This document shows positions 1 through 5,836 of a stretch of 5,836 bases of DNA, in pieces. Each line of letters begins with the position of its first letter. Position 1 is the first letter of the stretch. The stretch spans positions 1-5,836 of the forward strand of contig JAEWQT010000340.1 in NCBI GenBank assembly GCA_023399105.1. Reading direction: 5' to 3'. A model generated the notes under the pieces. The model was not told where the DNA came from, ran no database searches, and saw only the letters and a program-made list of their open reading frames with translations. The stretch is from Pseudomonadota bacterium. Lineage in GTDB: Bacteria; Pseudomonadota; Gammaproteobacteria; Pseudomonadales; Oceanobacteraceae. A program made the position numbers and the translations under genes.

Positions 1-2470
1 CGTCGGCTTTTTTCTTGGCGTTCAGCTTTTGACGCTTGCTCGGCTTGGGCTTTTTCTTTTTCGGTTTGTCGGTTTCAGCCGCTTTCGCCGCCGCCGGCTT
101 GCGCCGGGACGGTGCCAGCACTTCTTCGGTTACCGCGCCATCGCCCTGCTTGGTACGGCGACGGGGTAAACGGGCCGGGGTCGGTAAATCGTCAGCGCCC
201 GCGCGGGTTTTGTTGGCCGGTGCCGCGGCCAGTTCAAAATCGACTTTGCGCTCGTCCAGGTCGACGTTCATTACCCGCACCCACAGTTTGTCGCCAAGAC
301 GGAAACTGCGGCGAGTACGCTCACCCACTAAACGGTGCTTGGCGGCATCAAAGTGGTAGTAATCGTTGGCCAGCGTGCTGATGTGCACCAGACCTTCCAC
401 ATACACTTCGCTCAGCTCCACGAATAAACCGAAGCCGGTGACCGCACTGATAACGCCTTCAAATTCTTCACCGATGCGACTGCTGATGTATTCACATTTC
501 AGGAAGTCGACCACATCGCGGGTGGCGTCATCGGCACGGCGTTCGGTCATGGAACAATGCTCGCCCAGATGCACCATGGCAGCGACATCGTAAGGGTAAA
601 TGCTGTGCGCTTTCAGCGGCTTGGCACCTTCGGCCCGCTTCACGTGTTTGCACTCACGCTCGCTGCGGATAAGGCTGCGGATGCCGCGATGCACCAGCAA
701 ATCGGGGTAACGGCGAATGGGCGAAGTAAAGTGCGTATAAGCTTTATACGCCAGGCCAAAGTGGCCTTCGTTTTCCGGCTGATACACCGCCTGGCTGAGT
801 GAGCGCAGCAGCACGGTCTGAATTAAATGGGCATCCGGCCGGTCGGCAATTCTTTCCAGTAATTTTTGATAATCCTTCGGTGACGGCTTATCACTGCCAT
901 TACCAATGGATAAACCCAGCTCGCCTAAAAAGGCGTGCAGATTGGTCAGTTTTTCTTCACCCGGGCCGTTATGCACCCGGTACAGGGCCGGCACTTTGTA
1001 GCGCTCGAATAAATCGGCCGCGCAGACGTTGGCGGCCAGCATGCATTCTTCAATCAGCATGTGCGCTTCGTTACGGGTAACCGGCACAATCTGCTGAATT
1101 TTACGCTGCGAGTCGAACACAATGCGGGTTTCGACCGAGTCGAAATCCATGGCACCGCGCTCTTCGCGCTTGCGGCGCAGCAACTGGAATAAGGCGTACA
1201 GATTTTCCAGGTGCGGTACCACCTCGCGATAATGTTCGCGCCAGGTATCCCGCTCTTCACCACCGTCGGGGTTCAGCATGGTCCACACCTTGTTGTAGGT
1301 GAGGCGCGCATGGGAATGAATAATGCCTTCCATAAACTGATAACCGGAAATATTACCGGCTTTGGAAATGGTCATTTCACAGACCATTACCAGACGATCC
1401 ACCTGCGGATTTAACGAACACAGACCGTTGGATAATTTTTCCGGCAACATCGGCACCACAAACTCGGGGAAGTACACCGAGTTCCCCCGGCTGTGGGCTT
1501 CTTTATCCAGTGCTGAGCCGGCTTCAACATAATGAGAAACGTCGGCAATGGCGACGTATAAACGCCAGCCACCACTGCTGCGGTTGCGTTCACAATACAC
1601 GGCATCGTCAAAATCTTTGGCGTCTTCACCATCAATGGTGACAAAGGGCAGATCACGCAGATCAATGCGGTGTTTTTTATCGGCGGCTTTTACTTCCGCC
1701 GGTAATTTTTTCGCTTCATCCAGCACCGCTTGCGGCCAATCGTGCGGAATATTGTGGCTGCGGATGGCAACATCAATTTCCATCCCCGGCGCCAGATGGT
1801 CACCCAGCACTTCCAGCACTTCACCCACCGGCAAGCCACCCGGCTGCGGCTGCTGGGTAATCTGCACCACCACAAACTGACCATGCTCGGCACCATGGCG
1901 ACCGGCGGGCGGAATCAGAACTTCCTGGGTCACCCGTTTGTTATCCGGCTGCACCACACCCACGCCGGACTGGTCAAAATAACGGCCAACAATGTGCTGG
2001 GTATTGCGCTCCAGCACTTCGACAATTTTGCCTTCCGGGCGACCACGGCGGTCGAGCCCCATAATCTGTACCGCCACGCGGTCGCCATGGAACACTTTGC
2101 TCATCTGGCGATTGGACAGGTACACATCGTCAGCACCTTCGCGCAGCACAAAGCCAAATCCATCACGGTGGCCCTGCACAATGCCGGTAACAAGATCGAC
2201 TTTTTTCAGCGGCGCAAACTGGCTGCGGCGATTACTGATTAACTGGCCATCACGACACATGGCAATCAGGCGGCGGCGGATGGCTTCCACCCGGTCTTCA
2301 TCGGTTTCCGCCAGGGCGTTACAGACTTCAGCATGGGTCAGCGGGCGGCCAGATTGTTCCAGCAGCATCAGCAGTGCGTCGCGGCTGGCCACCGGATTGT
2401 CGTATTTTTCTGCCTCGATGGCAGCATTAGGATCAACGAAAGGCTGGGGAGTTTTAGGGGAATCCGTCAC
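1..2470 (-). CDS. rnr: Ribonuclease R, 3'-5' exoribonuclease (C-terminal end cut by window edge)
   Basis: RNase R degrades structured RNA processively from the 3' end and serves rRNA, mRNA and tmRNA-linked quality control in the cytoplasm. The frame is open for 823 codons without a stop and runs off the left edge. Visible domains are an N-terminal winged-helix region (about residues 20-95), cold-shock/OB segments (about 95-250), the RNB catalytic domain (about 258-610) and an S1 domain (about 666-747). The last 76 residues form a Lys/Arg/Ala/Pro-rich tail. The RNB metal site is the motif TIDGEDAKDFDDAV, with Asp280, Asp286, Asp288 and Asp289, and the second RNB signature HFTSPIRRYPDL is at 580-591. 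E. coli RNase R has 813 residues, so little is probably missing. The GTG start is the first possible start after the upstream in-frame TAA and has AAGGAG 7 nt before it. It lies 51 nt downstream of the DUF971 gene on the same strand, suggesting cotranscription. RNase II shares the RNB domain but lacks this basic tail and is shorter. The family call is very secure. Confidence 0.97.
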   Translation of the reverse strand, partial: MTDSPKTPQPFVDPNAAIEAEKYDNPVASRDALLMLLEQSGRPLTHAEVCNALAETDEDRVEAIRRRLIAMCRDGQLISNRRSQFAPLKKVDLVTGIVQGHRDGFGFVLREGADDVYLSNRQMSKVFHGDRVAVQIMGLDRRGRPEGKIVEVLERNTQHIVGRYFDQSGVGVVQPDNKRVTQEVLIPPAGRHGAEHGQFVVVQITQQPQPGGLPVGEVLEVLGDHLAPGMEIDVAIRSHNIPHDWPQAVLDEAKKLPAEVKAADKKHRIDLRDLPFVTIDGEDAKDFDDAVYCERNRSSGGWRLYVAIADVSHYVEAGSALDKEAHSRGNSVYFPEFVVPMLPEKLSNGLCSLNPQVDRLVMVCEMTISKAGNISGYQFMEGIIHSHARLTYNKVWTMLNPDGGEERDTWREHYREVVPHLENLYALFQLLRRKREERGAMDFDSVETRIVFDSQRKIQQIVPVTRNEAHMLIEECMLAANVCAADLFERYKVPALYRVHNGPGEEKLTNLHAFLGELGLSIGNGSDKPSPKDYQKLLERIADRPDAHLIQTVLLRSLSQAVYQPENEGHFGLAYKAYTHFTSPIRRYPDLLVHRGIRSLIRSERECKHVKRAEGAKPLKAHSIYPYDVAAMVHLGEHCSMTERRADDATRDVVDFLKCEYISSRIGEEFEGVISAVTGFGLFVELSEVYVEGLVHISTLANDYYHFDAAKHRLVGERTRRSFRLGDKLWVRVMNVDLDERKVDFELAAAPANKTRAGADDLPTPARLPRRRTKQGDGAVTEEVLAPSRRKPAAAKAAETDKPKKKKPKPSKRQKLNAKKKAD

Positions 2471-2477
2471 GGTGCGG

Positions 2478-2483
2478 CTCCTT
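2478..2483 (-). promoter_or_regulatory. Ribosome binding site of rnr
   Basis: AAGGAG on the minus strand lies 7 nt before the GTG at 2470-2468. It decides the start: no ATG, GTG or TTG occurs between the upstream in-frame TAA (2524-2522) and this GTG, and the next in-frame Met would remove part of the winged-helix domain. Confidence 0.85.
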
Positions 2484-2504
2484 TTATAAAGAGATCGGGT
2501 GCAG

Positions 2505-2519
2505 GGGTGGTTGCCACCC
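2505..2519 (-). other. Small perfect hairpin between the DUF971 gene and rnr
   Basis: A perfect 6-bp stem (GGGTGG / CCACCC) with a 3-nt loop begins 2 nt after the DUF971 stop codon. On the minus strand it is followed by CTGCACCCG, not a T run, so it is not a canonical intrinsic terminator. It could be an RNA stability or processing hairpin in a DUF971-rnr transcript, or a weak attenuator. The stem is seen directly; any role is inference. Confidence 0.4.
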
Positions 2520-2521
2520 GC

Positions 2522-2893
2522 TTACAAGGCTTTGAAACTGATCTGCGCCGACTCACGGCTCCTGCCGGCGGCCTGCAGACGCTCCAGATAGGTTTGCCAC
2601 AGAGTATCACGGTTAACACAGAGGTGCCGCAGGTATTCCCAGTCGTACAGGCCGGAATCGTGTCCATCATCAAACACCAGCTTCAGGGCATAGTTACCGG
2701 CCGGCTCAATACGCAACAGCACCACATCTTTTTTACCAGCCTGCAGCACATCATTACCCACCCCATGGCCGCGCACTTCGGCGGAGGGTGAATGCACACG
2801 CAAAAATTCGTAAGGCAGCTCAAAGGTACCATCACTGTAGGTCAACTGCAGAGACTGGCTGATTTTCTTAACCTTGATGCTTTTTGGTATCAA
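2522..2893 (-). CDS. DUF971 (gamma-butyrobetaine hydroxylase N-terminal-like) domain protein
   Basis: This is a small cytoplasmic protein of unknown biochemical function, 123 aa from the TTG chosen here. The DUF971 family shows in LPYEFLRVHSPSAEVRGHG followed by EPAGNYALKLVFDDGHDSGL and YDWEYLRHL. The domain resembles the N-terminal domain of gamma-butyrobetaine hydroxylase but has no oxygenase domain, so it should not be called a hydroxylase. Only one Cys is present, so a Cys-rich zinc site is not apparent. The frame stays open up to a TTG at 3010, giving 162 aa, but the first 39 residues of that version do not resemble the family and would cover the promoter of the divergent mcp gene. Family members usually begin just before the IPxxIK segment, which matches the TTG at 2893 (LIPKSIKVKK). 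An AAGAG lies 10 nt upstream. The family call is secure; the start is less so. Its usual neighbour hslU is here separated from it by the mcp gene. Confidence 0.88.
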   Translation of the reverse strand: MIPKSIKVKKISQSLQLTYSDGTFELPYEFLRVHSPSAEVRGHGVGNDVLQAGKKDVVLLRIEPAGNYALKLVFDDGHDSGLYDWEYLRHLCVNRDTLWQTYLERLQAAGRSRESAQISFKAL

Positions 2894-2956
2894 TTGAAAA
2901 TAACTCTTATGACTAACGGATAAGGGAGTCACTGCGGCAAGAAGACCAATGCCGGC

Positions 2957-2983
2957 TAAACTCCGGACAATGTCAGCCGAAAC
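2957..2983 (+). promoter_or_regulatory. Putative sigma-28 (FliA) promoter of the mcp gene
   Basis: TAAACTCC (2957-2964), an 11-nt spacer (2965-2975) and GCCGAAAC (2976-2983) match the enterobacterial FliA consensus TAAAGTTT-N11-GCCGATAA at 11 of 16 positions. The most conserved parts, TAAA and GCCGA, are intact and the spacing is exact. Transcription would begin near 2990, leaving a 5' leader of about 35 nt before the mcp ATG at 3025. Chemoreceptor genes are classic FliA targets, so context supports the match. No convincing sigma-70 promoter for mcp was seen in the same gap. Confidence 0.68.
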
Positions 2984-3024
2984 AGTGTCAGGGCTGATTT
3001 TACTTTGCAAGAGATTAACTGCCT

Positions 3025-4659
3025 ATGAAATCTTTACGAACTATGAGTATCCGCGGCCGGCTGTGGCTGATGCTGGGAGCGGCCATCGCAGCACTGGTCA
3101 TCGTGCAGGCACTGACCCTGCAAAAAATGTACGGCAGTATCAGTTCCGCCAAAGCAACCGGCGTACAACTGCAAACCGATACCGCCTTCAGCCTGGTGCA
3201 GCACTATTATCAGCTGTCACAGAAAGGCTTGCCGGAAAGCGAAGCCAAGGCTCAGGCGCTGCAGGCCCTGAAAAACCTGCGCTACAACAAACAGGAATAT
3301 TTCTGGGTCAATGACTCCCGTCCGGTCATGATCATGCACCCCATCAATCCCAAGCTGGACAAACAGCCTCTGGGCGATGTGAAAGACCCGAACGGCCTGT
3401 ATCTGTTCCGGGAGATGGTGCGTACCGTAAAAGCCAGCGCCAATGGCGGGCTGGTGCATTACTACTGGCCCAAGCCCGGTGCCGAAGAGCCGGTGTCTAA
3501 AGTCAGCTATGCAAAACACTTTGCCCCCTGGGATTGGATTATTGGCACCGGGGTGTATACCGATGACGTACAGACAGACTTCCGCGCTGCCGCAACACCG
3601 GTACTGATCACCTCGGCCGTACTGCTGCTTGTGCTGCTGATTCTGGTGCTGACCATTTCCGCCAGCATCCGCATTCCTCTGCAATATTTCACCCACGCCA
3701 TGCACAACATTGCCCGTGGCGAAGGGGATTTAACTCAGCGCCTGCCGGTCAGCGGTAAAGACGAACTGACCGACATTGCCCGCTCATTCAATACCTTTGT
3801 CGGTCAGATCCATAAGGTGGTAACCGAAACCCAGGGTACCGTGGAGATGCTGGCGGAACTGAACCAGAGCATTGCCGGCATTTGCCGCCATACGTCAGAG
3901 TTGTCCGACGATCAGCTGCAGCAAACCGATCAGGCCGCCACCGGCTCCAATGAAATGAGCCAGACCATTCAGGAAGTGGCCGGTAACGCGGAACGGGCCG
4001 CGGATGCTGCCCGGGCCGCGGATGAAAATGCGCGCCAGGGCATACGCATTATGCAAAGCACCCAGGAACGCATTATGACGCTGGCGCAGGATATTCAGCA
4101 GTCATCGGCGGTTATTCAGAATCTGCGCAATGAAACCAATGCCATTGGTTCGGTGCTGGATGTGATCCGTGGCATTGCCGAGCAAACCAACCTGCTGGCC
4201 CTGAACGCCGCCATTGAGGCCGCCCGGGCCGGCGAACAAGGGCGTGGTTTTGCGGTAGTTGCTGACGAAGTCCGTACGCTGGCTTCCCGCACCCAGCAGT
4301 CCACCGAAGAAATTAATCAGATGATTTCCCGCTTGCAGGAACAGGCGGCCGGTGCGGTTAAATCCATGGAAGCCAACGCGCATAATTCCGAAGAAACCGC
4401 TGGTTCCGCCGATCAGGCCCTGCAGGCAATTTCCGGCATCAGCGATGCCGTCAGTACCATTACCGAAATGAACCTGAGCATTGCCAGCGCAGTGGAAGAA
4501 CAAAGCGCCGCCGCCAACGAGATTACCGGCAATATTGTGCACATCGCCGAGTCGTCCGGACAGATTGTCGGCAATATGCAAAGCACCGGTCAGGCGGTGG
4601 GGCAGCTGCAGAGCAGTACGCAAACACTGATTGGCCTGGTGAAGCGGTTTAAGGTGTGA
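3025..4659 (+). CDS. Methyl-accepting chemotaxis protein with periplasmic sCache_2-like sensor
   Basis: This transmembrane chemoreceptor signals through CheW and CheA to control flagellar rotation. The 544 residues comprise TM1 (about 13-31), a periplasmic sensor (about 32-188), TM2 (about 193-213), HAMP (about 214-266) and a cytoplasmic coiled-coil signalling domain to the end. The sensor carries sCache_2-type marks: YFWVND at 92-97, MHP at 104-106 and the closing [10 protein letters not shown] at 169-178. The conserved hairpin tip starts with [18 protein letters not shown] at 386-403. About 141 residues follow the tip and a similar length precedes it, which fits the 40-heptad class (inference from length). 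The protein ends LVKRFKV, with no NWETF-like pentapeptide for tethering CheR. Related sCache receptors often sense small carboxylates, but the ligand cannot be read here. ATG 3025 is preceded by a weak AAGAGA 10 nt upstream; Met7 has no ribosome binding site. No che or flagellar genes are adjacent, so it is an orphan receptor, probably expressed from the FliA-type promoter upstream. Confidence 0.96.
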   Translation: MKSLRTMSIRGRLWLMLGAAIAALVIVQALTLQKMYGSISSAKATGVQLQTDTAFSLVQHYYQLSQKGLPESEAKAQALQALKNLRYNKQEYFWVNDSRPVMIMHPINPKLDKQPLGDVKDPNGLYLFREMVRTVKASANGGLVHYYWPKPGAEEPVSKVSYAKHFAPWDWIIGTGVYTDDVQTDFRAAATPVLITSAVLLLVLLILVLTISASIRIPLQYFTHAMHNIARGEGDLTQRLPVSGKDELTDIARSFNTFVGQIHKVVTETQGTVEMLAELNQSIAGICRHTSELSDDQLQQTDQAATGSNEMSQTIQEVAGNAERAADAARAADENARQGIRIMQSTQERIMTLAQDIQQSSAVIQNLRNETNAIGSVLDVIRGIAEQTNLLALNAAIEAARAGEQGRGFAVVADEVRTLASRTQQSTEEINQMISRLQEQAAGAVKSMEANAHNSEETAGSADQALQAISGISDAVSTITEMNLSIASAVEEQSAAANEITGNIVHIAESSGQIVGNMQSTGQAVGQLQSSTQTLIGLVKRFKV

Positions 4660-4667
4660 GCCTGTGG

Positions 4668-4878
4668 GTTGAGAGTCAGGGGTTGAGGGGTCGGCGTGCT
4701 CGGCAGCAAAACCCCAACGTCCAACACCAGACGCCGGAAGCAAACAAAAATGGCACTCTCGGGTGCCATGTTTGTTATGCGAGAAAAAATTGTTAAGAGA
4801 CGAGACTGGGCGTTCAACGTAAGGCGCGCATTGGCCTCAACTCCGAGCACGCCGAACCCTCAACGCTGAATCCTCAAC
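4668..4878. repeat. Imperfect inverted-repeat element filling the mcp-hslU gap
   Basis: Arms at 4668-4703 and 4843-4878 are inverted copies of one another. The core is a perfect 13-bp match, TCGGCGTGCTCGG (4691-4703) against CCGAGCACGCCGA (4843-4855). After one mismatch, 8 more paired bases follow (4682-4689 with 4857-4864), then a gapped stretch that again pairs to the outer ends. The hexamer GTTGAG recurs: plus strand at 4668 and 4682, minus strand at 4836-4841, 4859-4864 and 4873-4878. A weaker inner pairing (about 4714-4730 with 4806-4824) also exists, and a terminator hairpin sits near the centre. The element starts 8 nt after the mcp stop and ends 4 nt before the hslU stop. It contains no credible gene. 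It may be a MITE-like or BIME/REP-like dispersed intergenic repeat; this window has only the one element, so dispersal is unproven. Confidence 0.75.
4743..4776. terminator. Bidirectional intrinsic terminator between convergent mcp and hslU
   Basis: A 7-bp perfect stem, ATGGCAC (4750-4756) with GTGCCAT (4763-4769), has a 6-nt loop. After one A-G mismatch it extends by 6 more A-T-rich pairs (4743-4748 with 4771-4776). Read on the minus strand, the stem is followed by TTTTGTTTG, a good U tract for ending the hslU transcript. Read on the plus strand it is followed by GTTTGTT, a weaker tract for mcp. Its position between two converging genes supports the call. Confidence 0.85.
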
Positions 4879-4882
4879 ATCC

Positions 4883-5836
4883 CTATAAAATAAACTGGCT
4901 CAAATCCACATTACGGGCCAGTGAACCCAGTTGTTTTTCCACATAAGCTGCATCAATGGTCACCGGCTCTGTCAGATCGGTGGCCTCGAAAGAAACCTGC
5001 TCCAGCAGTCGCTCCAGAATGGTGTGCAAGCGCCGGGCGCCGATATTTTCGGTGCTTTCATTCACTTCAAAGGCAATTTCCGCCAGACGCTTGACCGCAT
5101 CCGGGGTGAATTCAACGTCCAGCCCTTCGGTTTTTAACAGCGCCTTATACTGCACGGTTAATGATGCGCTGGGCTCGGTAAGAATGCGTTCAAAGTCCTG
5201 CGGTGTCAGCGCTTCCAGCTCCACCCGGATGGGTAAGCGCCCCTGCAATTCCGGAATTAAATCGGACGGTTTGGCCAGGTGGAAAGCACCCGAGGCAATA
5301 AACAGAATATGGTCGGTTTTAACCATGCCGTATTTGGTGCTGACGGTACTGCCTTCAATCAACGGCAGCAAGTCACGCTGCACGCCTTCACGGGAAACAT
5401 CACCACCGGAACCACTGTCATGGCGTTTGGCGACTTTATCAATCTCATCAATGAAGACGATGCCATTCTGTTCGGCCAGTTCCACCGCGCGCACTTTCAG
5501 CTCTTCCATATTCAGCATTTTAGCGGCTTCTTCGTCACGCAATTGCTTCATGGCATCGCGGATTTTTAATTTGCGCTTGTTTTTCTTTTCACCGCCAAGG
5601 CTGGAAAACATGCTTTGCAGCTGGCTGGTCATTTCTTCCATGCCCGGCGGCGCCATAATTTCTACGCCAACGTTCAACTGCGCCACATCAATTTCGATCT
5701 CTTTATCGTCCAGCTCACCCTGGCGCAGTTTTTTACGGAATACCTGGCGGGTGGCCGAGTCTTCTTTTTTCGTTTCCTCGGTGGTATCCCAGGTACTGGT
5801 GGGGCGCGCCGGCGGTAATAACACATCCAGAATACG
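4883..5836 (-). CDS. hslU: HslU, ATPase/unfoldase subunit of the HslUV protease (N-terminus cut by window edge)
   Basis: HslU is a AAA+ hexamer that unfolds proteins and feeds them to the HslV peptidase in the cytoplasm. The window has the last 317 residues. E. coli HslU has 443, so about 126 residues, including the Walker A loop, lie beyond the right edge. The fragment opens with [11 protein letters not shown], continues through the HslU-specific I domain (about fragment residues 20-115), then Walker [11 protein letters not shown] with Asp130-Glu131 of the fragment. Next come GRLPIRVEL with the arginine-finger region and the sensor-2 segment [10 protein letters not shown]. The C-terminus is LSQFIL, the tail that inserts into HslV, followed by TAG. 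The I domain and tail separate it from ClpX. hslV is expected upstream, outside the window. Downstream it converges with mcp across a terminator and an inverted-repeat element. The reading frame is intact. Confidence 0.97.
   Translation of the reverse strand, partial: RILDVLLPPARPTSTWDTTEETKKEDSATRQVFRKKLRQGELDDKEIEIDVAQLNVGVEIMAPPGMEEMTSQLQSMFSSLGGEKKNKRKLKIRDAMKQLRDEEAAKMLNMEELKVRAVELAEQNGIVFIDEIDKVAKRHDSGSGGDVSREGVQRDLLPLIEGSTVSTKYGMVKTDHILFIASGAFHLAKPSDLIPELQGRLPIRVELEALTPQDFERILTEPSASLTVQYKALLKTEGLDVEFTPDAVKRLAEIAFEVNESTENIGARRLHTILERLLEQVSFEATDLTEPVTIDAAYVEKQLGSLARNVDLSQFIL

Noticed and set aside
1730..2242. Plus-strand open frame of 170 codons antisense to rnr
   Set aside because: It lies opposite the conserved OB/cold-shock part of RNase R and has no recognisable domain, as expected for an antisense shadow frame.
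2481..2490. TATAAA on the minus strand just before rnr as a -10 promoter box
   Set aside because: It is too close to the GTG, putting the transcription start within the ribosome binding site, and no -35 box sits at suitable spacing.
2910..2931. TGACT-N12-AGTCA inverted repeat in the DUF971-mcp gap as an operator
   Set aside because: Only 5 bp per half-site with no extension; such a match is expected by chance and nothing ties it to a regulator.
4102..4743. Minus-strand open frame of 213 codons antisense to mcp
   Set aside because: It is a shadow of the mcp codon pattern: Gly/Asn/His-rich with no recognisable domain, on the opposite strand of a clearly real gene.
4590..4850. Minus-strand open frame of 86 codons overlapping the mcp end and the repeat element
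   Set aside because: It has no family likeness or credible ribosome binding site, has a low-complexity Pro/Thr/Leu composition, and runs through an inverted repeat and a terminator.

Overview
The window holds chromosomal DNA that looks like a gammaproteobacterium, probably a marine Oceanospirillales- or Pseudomonas-like organism. This rests on the protein families (RNase R, HslU, a DUF971 protein, a Cache-type chemoreceptor), on the FliA-type promoter spacing and on moderate G+C. The genus cannot be fixed from the sequence alone. All four genes belong to known families and no new multi-gene system is evident. What is unusual is how they are arranged.

Layout: (1) 1-2470, minus strand: rnr (RNase R), nearly complete, with its C-terminal end running off the left edge. 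It has a GTG start and a strong ribosome binding site. (2) 2522-2893, minus strand: a small DUF971 (gamma-butyrobetaine hydroxylase N-terminal-like) gene that probably begins at a TTG. It lies 51 nt upstream of rnr and probably shares its transcript. (3) 2894-3024: a divergent intergenic region with a good sigma-28 (FliA) promoter match reading right. (4) 3025-4659, plus strand: a 544-aa methyl-accepting chemotaxis protein with TM1, a periplasmic sCache_2-like domain, TM2, HAMP and a long signalling hairpin. (5) 4660-4882: the gap between convergent genes. It is almost entirely an imperfect inverted-repeat element of about 211 bp with 36-nt arms, and an intrinsic terminator hairpin lies near its centre. 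(6) 4883-5836, minus strand: the C-terminal three quarters of hslU, the unfoldase of the HslUV protease, cut by the right edge.

Functional picture: hslU, the DUF971 gene and rnr all read leftward and concern protein and RNA turnover or are housekeeping. The chemoreceptor reads the opposite way between hslU and the DUF971 gene, and carries its own flagellar-regulon promoter and a terminator. From memory, pseudomonads keep a DUF971 gene directly after hslVU. The simplest reading is therefore that a self-contained mcp unit, possibly linked to the repeat element, entered an ancestral hslVU-DUF971 cluster. This is inference.
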